Origin: Corynebacterium casei LMG S-19264
GTDB lineage: Bacteria; Actinomycetota; Actinomycetes; Mycobacteriales; Mycobacteriaceae
Length of the DNA: 64,000 nt
Assembly (NCBI RefSeq): GCF_000550785.1
Contig: NZ_CP004350.1
Location: 266,835-330,834 of the forward strand
Direction of reading: 5' to 3'
Part shown: in pieces, positions 17,019 through 25,177 of the stretch
Position numbering within the stretch: position 1 is the first letter of the stretch
How the letters are laid out: every line of letters begins with the position of its first letter
Program-made: the position numbers and the translations under genes
The notes under the pieces: generated by a model
Seen by the model: only the letters and a program-made list of their open reading frames with translations
Database searches by the model: none
Told to the model about the DNA's origin: nothing

Positions 17019-17879
17019 TTAAGCAGCGGCTTTCTTTTTGTCATCTTGATCAGCGAACCGAGCCTCGAAATCGACAGGGCTGATCATCCCGATTGCTGAG
17101 TGGCGACGGCGCCGATTGTAGACCATCTCAATCCAGCGAGCCACAGCCTTTCGGGCTGCATCACGGGCTGGCCATTTCTTCTGGTCATAAAACTCGGTCT
17201 TCAATGTCGACCAGAATGACTCGGCCATCGCGTTATCAAAGCACACACCAGTTCGGCCGACAGATTGCGCAATACTTAATTGCTGGCAGACATTCCACAA
17301 TTGTTCACTCGTGAATTGAGTGCCACGATCCGCATGGAATACAAGGCCATCTGGCACATCACCACGCAGGGTGTAAGCCATGCGTAATGCGCGTTCAACG
17401 AGGTGAGAATCCTGCACGCTATCCATAGCCCAACCTAAGACTCTTCTGGAGTGCCCGTCGCGGATAACACACAGATATAGCCATCCTTCTCTGGTGCGTA
17501 GATAAGTAATATCCGACATCCACACCCGGTTGAGCTGACCTTGATCAAACAATCTTTTCACCAGGTCCGGAAGCGTGGACTTGTGCTTGGATTGAATCGT
17601 GGTCACCGGAACAAACGCCCTCGGTGAAATGCCCTCAATACCCATCATCCGCATACACTTGGCCACGGTTTTACGATTGACCATGATGCCTTTCTCAACC
17701 AGTTCTGCGGTAATACGTGGGGCACCATAGACTTCGTCTGATTTACGCCAAATATCATGGATATGCTTGTCCAACGCCTCGAGGAATCTCTGACGGCTAT
17801 CATCGCCGCGCAGTCGGTTGGCTTGAACCTGCGCCCATTTGTAGTAGCCCGAACGAGAGACCTGTAGCAGCCTGCTCAT
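17019..17879 (-). CDS. IS3 transposase OrfB (DDE integrase domain)
   Basis: This encodes 286 aa, with an HTH_21-like N-terminus (MSRLLQVSRSGYYKWAQ...) and an rve catalytic core. The acidic triad is visible: Asp in VWMSDITYLRT, Asp in LVFHADRGTQFTS, Glu in NAMAESFWSTLKTE. In IS3 elements it is normally made as an OrfAB fusion by a -1 frameshift near the end of orfA. The frame upstream of 17879 stays open toward orfA, consistent with that. It looks complete. Confidence 0.88.
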   Translation of the reverse strand: MSRLLQVSRSGYYKWAQVQANRLRGDDSRQRFLEALDKHIHDIWRKSDEVYGAPRITAELVEKGIMVNRKTVAKCMRMMGIEGISPRAFVPVTTIQSKHKSTLPDLVKRLFDQGQLNRVWMSDITYLRTREGWLYLCVIRDGHSRRVLGWAMDSVQDSHLVERALRMAYTLRGDVPDGLVFHADRGTQFTSEQLWNVCQQLSIAQSVGRTGVCFDNAMAESFWSTLKTEFYDQKKWPARDAARKAVARWIEMVYNRRRRHSAIGMISPVDFEARFADQDDKKKAAA

Positions 17880-17978
17880 ACGTTTGTTCCTGTAGTTTGC
17901 CTTCTCCAGCTGTATTGGCTCAAATTTTTCCGATCGCGTTGCGACGCCACGAAGAAGGCGGTGGCTTTTGACAAGAAC

Positions 17979-18233
17979 TCAATTCACCATCTTGGCTTCA
18001 GCAAGTTCCCTGCGCAGACGCGCATTTTCAGCCTTCAAATCTGCGTCGCTACGCCCATCGTCTGATCCTTGACGTTCACGTTCGAGTTTGACCCACGTAC
18101 CCAAAATCGTGGCTGAGACACCGATTTCCTCAGCTACATGAGCAATCGGCCGCTCCGACTCGAGCACCAGCCGAGCGGCTTCTTGCCGAAAAGCCGGAGT
18201 GTACTTCTTTCTTGACGAACTCACAATGAACAT
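17979..18233 (-). CDS. IS3 transposase OrfA (HTH)
   Basis: This encodes 84 aa. The HTH motif is YTPAFRQEAARLVLESERPIAHVAEEIGVSATILGTWVK, followed by a leucine-rich coiled segment (DLKAENARLRRELAEAKMVN) used for multimerisation in IS3 proteins. It precedes orfB in the element and supplies the DNA-binding part of OrfAB. Confidence 0.88.
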   Translation of the reverse strand: MFIVSSSRKKYTPAFRQEAARLVLESERPIAHVAEEIGVSATILGTWVKLERERQGSDDGRSDADLKAENARLRRELAEAKMVN

Positions 18234-18293
18234 CCTCTCCTACGGACACAAGATCCGCACTAATAGGGTGTCGACTAACCGAGGGTAACCGCA

Positions 18294-18711
18294 AGCGCGA
18301 CCGGACCGCTATGAATTCGCTGAACGATCTCAACAGCAATAAATGGCTATTTACCTGGCTAGAACCACCAGAAGGATTTGTCGGAACCCCCAAATCCACC
18401 ACCAACAGCTAGAAGGTGGCATCAACTCACCACTAAAACTCCTGGCGAGAAACCATCGCGGGATGAGCAAGGAACACCAACGCACCGCGATCGATTGGTG
18501 GCTGGCTTCAAAAACGCAGCTGCCTGCCGATCCCGTAGAAACCGCCAGGCAGCAACGCTGGGGTAAAGACGCACTCGCCAAAGTCAGCGCCTTACTCGAA
18601 GCGGAAGCACCCACACCACCAGAACATGGTGGACCAAGCGGATACGACACCGCAATCGATACCTCCTACCAGCACTCTATGGGAGTGCAGAAAGGATGGC
18701 TAGGCAGGTAA
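18294..18711 (+). pseudogene. IS1249-like transposase, C-terminal fragment with a frameshift
   Basis: Translation from 18311 reads MNSLNDLNSNKWLFTWLEPP. The match to the intact transposase at 35080-36264 then continues in another frame: QLEGGINSPLKLLARNHRG, WWLASKTQLPADPVETARQQRWGKDALAKV and YDTAIDTSYQHSMGVQKG. One base is missing near 18408. The first two thirds of the gene are gone, cut at the right end of the IS3 element. A hairpin at about 18718-18746 may be its terminator or IS end. Confidence 0.75.
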
Positions 18712-18916
18712 GACAATGTCCGCCGGCAACACACCGACGGACACACTTTTCTTTACTTAACCCCCATTAAGGATTCTCTACCGGGAAATTTGAATGTCCA
18801 CTGTGGTTAATGAATACAATTTCTGAATTCAGAGCCGAAAACGAGAGCATCTCCGCACCCCATCTTTGCGGAGGGTACGGAGATGCTCTGCTGCAAATCC
18901 TGGCAACCATACTGCG

Positions 18917-18947
18917 AAGTAGCGCCTGCTAAGTGGCGCTACTTTTC
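18917..18947 (+). terminator. Hairpin with T-run
   Basis: A 10-bp perfect stem (AAGTAGCGCC / GGCGCTACTT) is followed by TTC on the plus strand. A second longer stem lies just before it (GAGCATCTCCG / CGGAGATGCTC, about 18844-18887). Both lie between the transposase relic and the convergent small secreted gene, and either could serve that gene. Confidence 0.55.
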
Positions 18948-18972
18948 TGGCCTACTGGAAAACCTATAGACC

Positions 18973-19329
18973 TTAGAAGTTAGGCAACTGTAGGCCTGGG
19001 ATCGCGCCGTTCATTACGGCTGCAGCGCCACCAATGGCGAGCAGTGCCGCGATGATCAGGTCAGCGGAAGAACCTAGAGCCCACTCTTGGTCGGCATCGT
19101 TCTCGTAGGAAGATTCAAATACATCGAACCACGTCTCAACGGATGATTCCTTAACATCGTCTGAGCTGTTCTCGACGGAACTGTCAACTGCATCTGCGGA
19201 AGTTTCGTGGCCTGGTGACACATCGCCAGCGGCTGCTCCGTCATCGTCAGAGCTCTGTGCAACTGCGGCGGTGGTGGACAGGGAAATTGCAGTCACGGCT
19301 GCAACTGCGGCTGTAGCAAAGCGCTTCAT
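18973..19329 (-). CDS. Small secreted Ser/Asp-rich protein, paralogue 1
   Basis: This encodes 118 aa. The signal peptide is MKRFATAAVAAVTAISLSTTAAVAQ. An acidic Ser/Asp/Glu-rich middle follows (VDSSVENSSDDVKESSVETW), then a hydrophobic segment ADLIIAALLAIGGAAAVMNGAIPG and the end LQLPNF. The ribosome site AAGGAG is 8 bases before the ATG. It shares signal peptide, acidic middle and a short hydrophobic C-terminal segment ending in LP.. with the next two genes. I know no function. Location between glfT1 and wzt suggests an envelope role (inference). Confidence 0.7.
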   Translation of the reverse strand: MKRFATAAVAAVTAISLSTTAAVAQSSDDDGAAAGDVSPGHETSADAVDSSVENSSDDVKESSVETWFDVFESSYENDADQEWALGSSADLIIAALLAIGGAAAVMNGAIPGLQLPNF

Positions 19330-19710
19330 GGGAATTCTCCTTGTTGTAGTTCTGAATAACGCGATTTCAACTATCTAACGGTGGCCACACTCACAAAATG
19401 TTTTAGAGTATGACTGGCGTTACCGAAAACCCTACAGTCGTTTCCAAGTGTTCTCTACTTGAAAATCAAGAAAGCCGATTTGTTGGCATTGATGGTATTG
19501 GCAAAAACTAATTCCGGCCAGGGAAAATGGAAATATGCTGTGTGTTACACATATTTGGAATGAAACTACGAATTCAGCCAATTTCTGGGGCATTCCTTGT
19601 TTTGAGATGTCGAAAACTTGGGGCGCGCCTCGCGCTGCAAGACCCCAAAGACGACGAAATCCGCCTTCCGGCAAAAGCGGAAAGCGGAGTGTTTGTTATC
19701 GCTGGTTGGT
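19330..19710. other. 381-bp intergenic stretch between paralogues 1 and 2
   Basis: It holds the promoter side of paralogue 1 and the downstream side of paralogue 2. There is an imperfect hairpin (CCGCCTTCCG ... CGGAAAGCGG, about 19661-19688). I see no gene in it on either strand. Confidence 0.4.
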
Positions 19711-20142
19711 TCACTCCGGTGCGATGTGAGGCAGCGGGACGCCTGCTTGTACGGCTACGTTGTAGATGATTGCGCCGAGAGCAATGACGCCGGCGATTGC
19801 CAGGTATGAATCCAACTGAGTTCCGAACGGATCGTTGTTTTCAACGTCGGTTTCCAGGGAGCTCTTTGCAACACCCCAGCTGGATTCGGTAACAGCTTCG
19901 CTTGTTTCCTCAGAGCTGTTTTCCTTGATGCTTTCGTTCGCTTTTAGAGCCGTGTTTACCGAGCTGGAAGGTTCCTTCCGCGCGGTCCAGCTGCCAGGGT
20001 TCTTGATGTGCCATTCTGTAATTTCCAAGCCGATTTCGCGGTCAGCTTTAGAACTGGCGTCGAGGCCCTTAGCGGCGGCGGCGCCGGTGGAAAGGGACAG
20101 TGCGGTGGCGACTGCAAGGGTGGCAGCGGCGAATCGTTTCAT
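19711..20142 (-). CDS. Small secreted Ser/Glu-rich protein, paralogue 2
   Basis: This encodes 143 aa: signal peptide MKRFAAATLAVATALSLSTGAAAA, a charged middle with EPSSSVNTALKANESIKENSSEE, then ESSWGVAKSSLETDVENNDPFG. The hydrophobic segment YLAIAGVIALGAIIYNVAVQAG ends in VPLPHIAPE. The ESSWGVAKSS...DVEN block and the YN.AVQ.G..LP tail are shared with paralogue 3. The ribosome site is AGGAAG. Function unknown. Confidence 0.72.
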   Translation of the reverse strand: MKRFAAATLAVATALSLSTGAAAAKGLDASSKADREIGLEITEWHIKNPGSWTARKEPSSSVNTALKANESIKENSSEETSEAVTESSWGVAKSSLETDVENNDPFGTQLDSYLAIAGVIALGAIIYNVAVQAGVPLPHIAPE

Positions 20143-20326
20143 TGGTGGTACTTCCTGCGTAGGGCTCAGGTGAGCGGTGATTATGAGGGGTCACTTGTTG
20201 GCCCCCTTTGCTCACGTAACCAGTACAGGGAGTAAAAGTCACCAAAAGTGGACAAAAAGAAGTCCTTTTGCCCACTGTGGTGGTTATATTCGGTGTAAAC
20301 CGGGGTGGTTTACTTCCCTGCGGTGA

Positions 20327-20761
20327 TTAGCGGGTGAAGTTCGGCAGAGAGAAGCCGGACTGTACAGCGAAGTTGTAGAGTGCTGCGCCGATGGCAACGA
20401 TGGCGCCCAGGCCGGGGATGGTGTCCAGAGTGGTGCCGATTGCGTCGCTGTTTTCAACGTCGTTCTTGACGGAGCTCTTTGCAACGCCCCAGCTGGATTC
20501 AACTACGGAGTTGTGGTTTTCTTTGGAGCTGTTTTCGCGAACGGTGTCCGAAGAATCGTTGGCAGCATCGACGGAGCTGGTTGGCTCCTTGGTGAGGCTG
20601 TCGCTGGTTGGGTTTTCACCCTGCCAGCCGATGATGTCCTGACGGATTTCGCTGTCAGCCTCGGAGCTGCCAGCGCCGAGCGCAGGAGCGGCTGCAGCAG
20701 CGCCGGTGGATAGGGAAAGAGCGGTGATTGCTGCAACAGCAGCGGCGGAGAAGTTCTTCAT
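20327..20761 (-). CDS. Small secreted Ser/Glu-rich protein, paralogue 3
   Basis: This encodes 144 aa: signal peptide MKNFSAAAVAAITALSLSTGAAAAA, then an acidic stretch (GSSEADSEIRQDIIGW), an EPTSSVDAANDSSDTVRENSS segment, VESSWGVAKSSVKNDVENSD, and a final hydrophobic segment GLGAIVAIGAALYNFAVQSGFSLPNFTR. It is closest to paralogue 2. All three genes read in the same direction as wzm/wzt, which lie directly upstream, though separate promoters are likely given the gaps of 125-380 bases. Confidence 0.72.
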   Translation of the reverse strand: MKNFSAAAVAAITALSLSTGAAAAAPALGAGSSEADSEIRQDIIGWQGENPTSDSLTKEPTSSVDAANDSSDTVRENSSKENHNSVVESSWGVAKSSVKNDVENSDAIGTTLDTIPGLGAIVAIGAALYNFAVQSGFSLPNFTR

Positions 20762-20886
20762 GGGGGATTGCCTTCTAATGTAGGGCCCACATGAGCACTG
20801 AGAATTGAACGGTTTAGGTTTAAACCGGGCATTAGCTTAGCGCCAGATGTTGAGCCCGACGGGTAGAACGGCCAAGAAACCTGAGA

Positions 20887-21684
20887 TTATTGTGAGTCTT
20901 CGCGCTCAAAACGCTCACGCATGTCGCGGACGTAGTTGCCTACTTCGGGGCCTTCGTATTCGCCGACGACATCGGCAACTTCGCCGGAAGAGCGGATTTC
21001 ACCTTTGTCGATCCACAAGGCGGTGTTGCACAGCTGCGCCAGGAAGTCGTTGGAGTGGGAGGCAAAGACGAGGATGCCGGAGCGCTTCACCAGTTCTTCT
21101 AGGCGCACGCGGGCTTTGGCCATGAAGGCGGCATCGACGGCGCCGATGCCTTCATCGAGAAGCAAGATCTCTGGCTCAATGGAGGTCACCACGCCAAGGG
21201 CAAGGCGCACGCGCATACCGGTGGAATAGGTGCGCAGCGGCATGCTCAAGTAGTCGCCGAGTTCGGAGAACTCAGCAATCTCATCCATCTTCGCTTTCAT
21301 CTGTTTGATGGTTTGGCCAAGAAACAGGCCGCGGATGATGATGTTGTCGTAGCCGGAGACTTCCGGGTCCATGCCCACGCCCAAGTCGAAGACAGGGGCG
21401 ACGCGGCCGCGGACATCCGCTGAGCCGCGGGTGGGTTCATAAATGCCAGAAAGCAGGCGCAGCAGCGTGGACTTACCGGCGCCGTTGTGGCCGACGAGGC
21501 CGACGCGGTCGCCCTCACGCAAGTGAAGGTTGATGTCTTTGAGAGCTTCAACCACCACCACATTGTCATCGGTCTTGCCGATTGCGCCGCCGGCCGAGGA
21601 CAGCATGGCTTTCTTTAGTGAGCGGGACTTGGCATCAAAGATGGGAAAGTCAACACACGCGTTATAAGTATCGATAGAAACCAT
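20887..21684 (-). CDS. wzt: ABC transporter ATPase for galactan export (Wzt-like)
   Basis: This encodes 265 aa from ATG 21684, which has AAGGAG just upstream. The longer open frame would overlap the permease. Motifs: Walker A GLVGHNGAGKSTLLRLL (about 62-78), signature RTYSTGMRVRLALG, Walker B EILLLDEGIGAVDAAF, then the switch His in LVFASHSNDFL. This is the polysaccharide-export type of ATPase (M. tuberculosis Rv3781 is the counterpart). With Wzm it is believed to move lipid-linked galactan across the membrane. The C-terminus lacks a long substrate-binding extension. Confidence 0.9.
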   Translation of the reverse strand: MVSIDTYNACVDFPIFDAKSRSLKKAMLSSAGGAIGKTDDNVVVVEALKDINLHLREGDRVGLVGHNGAGKSTLLRLLSGIYEPTRGSADVRGRVAPVFDLGVGMDPEVSGYDNIIIRGLFLGQTIKQMKAKMDEIAEFSELGDYLSMPLRTYSTGMRVRLALGVVTSIEPEILLLDEGIGAVDAAFMAKARVRLEELVKRSGILVFASHSNDFLAQLCNTALWIDKGEIRSSGEVADVVGEYEGPEVGNYVRDMRERFEREDSQ

Positions 21685-21692
21685 GGTTCTCC

Positions 21693-22586
21693 TTAAACCC
21701 AGTAGCTGACGCGGAAACGCCAGTGGCGCATAGCCATCATGGCGAGGAAGAGGCCTACAACGGTGCAGCCCAGCACAATCCACCAGTGGTAGGCGGCAAC
21801 GGGCTCACCAATCATCGGCGCGCGAACAATTTCCAGGTAGTGGTACAGCGGGTTAATTTCCGCGATACGCGCACGGTCAGCCACCGCGCCGCCCTGGTCA
21901 GTCAGTGTCTTGGTGGTCCACACAATCGGCGTGACATAAAACAGCAGCTGGGTTAGCGCTTCCAGCAGTGGTGCAACGTCACGGAAGCGGGTTGCCACAA
22001 TGCCGAAGAACATGGCCACCCACACGCCGTTGACAATCAGCAGCAGCATGCCGGGGATGACCAGGAAGAATTCCCAACCCAAGGTGCGCGGGAAGATAAG
22101 AATGAGCAGGAGCCAGATAATTAGGTTATGACCCAAAAATAACGTTTGCCGCCACACCAGGCGGTAGACGTGCACCGACAGTGGTGCCGGCAGCTGTTTA
22201 ATCAGGCCTTCATTATCAATGAAGATGGTGGAGCCTTCTTTAATAGCGCCGGAGATGAAGTTCCACATGATAAGGCCCACTGTCACGTGCGGAAGGAAGT
22301 CCGCCAGGGGCAGCTGGAACAGCATGGAGTACAGCAAACCCAAGGCTAGGGCCATGACACCGGTTGCGATGGTGATCCAGAATGGGCCCAGAACTGATCG
22401 GCGGTAGCGCTGCTTGATGTCCTGTAAGCCCAGCATGAGCCACAGTTCGCGCTGCTTGGCACCTTGTACTAAGTCTTTGAAGGCCGCACCGAAGGTCATC
22501 GAATGTGATGGCGGTACGGTTTCTCCCTCTGGGGTGCTCGTCATGCGCGCGATATCTGCGGCAAGTGAATTTATATCTTGCTCCAT
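21693..22586 (-). CDS. wzm: ABC transporter permease for galactan export (Wzm-like)
   Basis: This encodes 297 aa of the ABC-2 permease type, with about six membrane segments and the family motif QDIKQRYRRSVLGPFWITI before the first segment. The later SSxxL-type loop reads YVTPIVWTTKTL. It is the counterpart of M. tuberculosis Rv3783. Its stop is 8 bases before the ATPase start, so the pair is one operon. The first 35 residues are cytosolic and acidic. Confidence 0.9.
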   Translation of the reverse strand: MEQDINSLAADIARMTSTPEGETVPPSHSMTFGAAFKDLVQGAKQRELWLMLGLQDIKQRYRRSVLGPFWITIATGVMALALGLLYSMLFQLPLADFLPHVTVGLIMWNFISGAIKEGSTIFIDNEGLIKQLPAPLSVHVYRLVWRQTLFLGHNLIIWLLLILIFPRTLGWEFFLVIPGMLLLIVNGVWVAMFFGIVATRFRDVAPLLEALTQLLFYVTPIVWTTKTLTDQGGAVADRARIAEINPLYHYLEIVRAPMIGEPVAAYHWWIVLGCTVVGLFLAMMAMRHWRFRVSYWV

Positions 22587-22689
22587 GTCGAATACCCTAG
22601 CCGCCGCGAGCCCAATATTAGGTTTTCACCCGCCCATAAAGCGGTATAGAGTAGGGTGCGACAAGGGCCAGCAGGAGGGAGAGCTCAAC

Positions 22690-23898
22690 GTGGATGTTGC
22701 TAGCGTGCGCGGCCTTTATTCAGGGCTGTCGGACGGTTGGACATACCTAAACGCGCACGATACACCACAGATTGCGGAACGAGTTTCTGCAGGAGTGGCG
22801 CGTGCTTTCCGCATGTCTCCAGCCGTTGCAGCGGTGGAAACATCAAGTGGTTCTCATTCCGCGCCGGTGACGGCGGGACGTTTGGAACGCACCGACTTTA
22901 TCGCTACCGCGCGGATGGCTGTTGCCGATCTCACGGATGCGCATCATGATGCTGTGGTGCTGGGACCAAGTTTGCCGGTTTTGTATTCACGTCTTGCGGC
23001 GCATTTGGGGCCGTTGCTTCGTCGTAATTCGACGGTGGTGTTGCAGCGGCTTGATTCAGCGTCGTTGGGCACGATTGATGCAGAGATTCGGTGGGCACAG
23101 CCCGACCTTGGCACGGGTGAGTTGCCAGGTTTCCAGTTCAATGAACTTATCGATGGCACAACAAGGTTCGTTTCATTCACCGCCGCGCATTCGGCGTTGG
23201 GGGCGGTAGCACCGGTCAAGGAGATTACAGAGATCGTGCGCGGCGCATCACGCGCATGGTCGCTTGTCGATGTATCCGCGTTAGCCACCTACCGGGCCAT
23301 CGACATTGAAGAGCTCGGCGCGGACATCGTGGGCATTGACTTGGCGCAGCTGGGCGGCCCGGAGATTTCTGCGTTGGTTTTTCGCGATTCCACGATGTTT
23401 AAGCGTCTCAACGTGCAGCGCGAGGACTTAGAATCACCAATCTCGGCGGGTCTTGCCGGTGGTGTTGGTCCGTTGGCGGATCATTTCGCGCGCTTGGGCG
23501 ATCCGGATGATGTGCTGCGCGGCTCGCGCCGTACGCGTCTGCGCAATTCCATGGCTGATGTGGCACAGCACATGAGCCAGCTTTCCGAAGAGCTTTATAC
23601 CCTGATGGGCACCCTTCCCGCCGTGCACATTCTAGGTGTCACGGGTGAGGCCGCAGCCGGTGCGCGTACCGATAACCGCATTCCGCGACTGTCTTTTGCC
23701 GTGAAGAACGTGCCGGCCAAGACCGTGCATCAGCGTTTGTTCAGCAACGGTTTGGTCACCACGCTGACCCCACGCAGTGAGCTGCTCACCGAGATGGGCG
23801 TGGATGACATCGGCGGCGCGGTCACCGTGTCACTGAGTCCGTTTAATACCCATCAAGATATTGAGCATCTCATCCGCGTAGTCGCGTCCCTCGCGTAG
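22690..23898 (+). CDS. PLP-dependent aminotransferase/cysteine-desulfurase-like protein
   Basis: This encodes 402 aa from the GTG at 22690, chosen because GGAGGGAG lies 7 bases upstream. It has an aminotransferase class V fold, with LNAHDTPQIAERV at the start and an SSGSHSAPVTAGR block near 58. The expected PLP-lysine region reads DIVGIDLAQLGGPEISALVF, where I see no Lys in the usual place, so it may have lost classical activity. The M. tuberculosis counterpart is probably Rv3778c, which also neighbours the galactan exporter. Function unknown. Confidence 0.75.
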   Translation: MDVASVRGLYSGLSDGWTYLNAHDTPQIAERVSAGVARAFRMSPAVAAVETSSGSHSAPVTAGRLERTDFIATARMAVADLTDAHHDAVVLGPSLPVLYSRLAAHLGPLLRRNSTVVLQRLDSASLGTIDAEIRWAQPDLGTGELPGFQFNELIDGTTRFVSFTAAHSALGAVAPVKEITEIVRGASRAWSLVDVSALATYRAIDIEELGADIVGIDLAQLGGPEISALVFRDSTMFKRLNVQREDLESPISAGLAGGVGPLADHFARLGDPDDVLRGSRRTRLRNSMADVAQHMSQLSEELYTLMGTLPAVHILGVTGEAAAGARTDNRIPRLSFAVKNVPAKTVHQRLFSNGLVTTLTPRSELLTEMGVDDIGGAVTVSLSPFNTHQDIEHLIRVVASLA

Positions 23899-23923
23899 AT
23901 TCTTGCCGCCAAAGGCGCAGAAT

Positions 23924-24892
23924 CTACGGCTCGAGGACGAGGGTTCCTGTGTGCGAGCTTGCTTCGAGGAAGCCGAGGGCCTTGGAGGCATCGGCTAGCG
24001 GCAGAACTTCGTGGATGTGGTGCTTGACGCGGCCTTCTTCCAGCATTGGCCACACGTTTTCAACGGTCTGGCGGACAATCTCTGCCTTCACATCAACCGG
24101 GCGGCGGCGCAGGGTGGTGCCGTGCAGGGAGATGCCCTTCATCATCATGATGCCCATGTTGATCTCGGCCTTATTGCCACCCTGCAGACCGATGGTGACC
24201 ATGCGGCCGCCTTCGGCAAGAGCGAACATGTTCTTCTTCAAGTAAGGCCCGCCGATGATATCCAGTATCACGTTGCACTGATTCTTTAGTTCTTCAGCGA
24301 AGTCTTGCTCCTTGTAATTAATGAGGATGTCCGCGCCGTACTTCTTGCAGACTTCGAGCTTTTCTGCAGAACCTGCGGTTACCGCAACCTTGGCGCCGAT
24401 GGCCTTGGCAATCTGAATAGCCATCAGGCCAATTCCGCCGCCACCGCCGTGAATCAGGATGGTTTCGCCTTCCTTGAGGCCCACTTCCATCACTATGTTG
24501 GACCACACGGTGCAGGCAGTTTCAATGACCGCGGCGGTTTCCGCGAAGGAGAAACCTTCAGGGATAGGAAGAAGCTGACCCTCTGGCACTGCTACGTACT
24601 CGGCGTAGCCGCCGCCGACTAACAGTGCGCCGACTTTTTCACCAACGCTGCGGTCGGTATCGCCAGCATCAGCAATTTCACCGGCGCATTCCAGGCCGAT
24701 TATTTCTGAGCCGCCCTTTGGTGGTGGATAGTTGCCTTGTGCTTGGGTGAGGTCTGCGCGGTTTACACCTGCTGCGGCGATTTTTACCAGCACCTCACCG
24801 GGCTGCAGCTCAGGCTTGGGCACTTCCTGGAGTTCTAGCGCGGATGGGTCACCTTCGGTGGTTTGGACGATTGCTTTCATCACATCAGTCAT
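23924..24892 (-). CDS. NADPH:quinone oxidoreductase (zinc-independent MDR family)
   Basis: This encodes about 322 aa. Starts at 24892 or 24880 (MKAIVQ, typical of the family) are the best. A GTG at 24901 also exists. GroES-like N-terminal domain: VLVKIAAAGVNRADLTQAQGNYP. Rossmann domain: ILIHGGGGGIGLMAIQIAKAIGA. The zinc-binding cysteines of alcohol dehydrogenases are absent, as expected for the quinone reductase branch. It converges on the preceding gene and matches the M. tuberculosis Rv3777 position in the same block. Confidence 0.85.
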   Translation of the reverse strand: MTDVMKAIVQTTEGDPSALELQEVPKPELQPGEVLVKIAAAGVNRADLTQAQGNYPPPKGGSEIIGLECAGEIADAGDTDRSVGEKVGALLVGGGYAEYVAVPEGQLLPIPEGFSFAETAAVIETACTVWSNIVMEVGLKEGETILIHGGGGGIGLMAIQIAKAIGAKVAVTAGSAEKLEVCKKYGADILINYKEQDFAEELKNQCNVILDIIGGPYLKKNMFALAEGGRMVTIGLQGGNKAEINMGIMMMKGISLHGTTLRRRPVDVKAEIVRQTVENVWPMLEEGRVKHHIHEVLPLADASKALGFLEASSHTGTLVLEP

Positions 24893-25019
24893 GCCCTCCA
24901 CGCTAATGAAGTTTTAGTAATCAGGCACGCAGTTTTAGTCTTTAACGTCCGATCGGGTAGTCTTTTCGTGTGCTTGAGATCTGGCATTTTCTAATGCGAG
25001 ATTCTTTTATACAGCGCAC

Positions 25020-25107
25020 GGAGACGTGGCAGAGCGGCCGAATGCACTGGTCTTGAAAACCAGCGTGGGGAAACTCACCGAGGGTTCAAATCCCTCCGTC
25101 TCCGCCA
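25020..25107 (+). tRNA. tRNA-Ser (anticodon TGA)
   Basis: The acceptor stem GGAGACG pairs with CGTCTCC, followed by discriminator G and encoded CCA. The anticodon loop is CTTGAAA within the CTGGT/ACCAG stem. The long variable arm typical of tRNA-Ser and the T-loop GGTTCAAATCC are present. Confidence 0.97.
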
Positions 25108-25177
25108 AATTTTTCAAAGTCTCGAGACATCGTTCCTCATTACGGTGCCTCGAGACTTTTCTATTCTGTGCTTGGCT

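Larger units (their letters stand above)
16973..18293 (-). mobile_element. IS3-family insertion sequence (1,321 bp)
   Basis: The proposed ends are imperfect inverted repeats beginning TG. The left end reads TGGGGTTGCCC..., and the right end read inward is TGCGGTTACCC.... Both continue to a shared GACAC about 25 bases in. Inside are orfA and orfB on the minus strand. I see no matching target duplication: 5' of the element is a truncated gene, 3' is a different broken transposase. A deletion next to the element, or a composite history, is likely. The end call is by eye. Confidence 0.75.
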
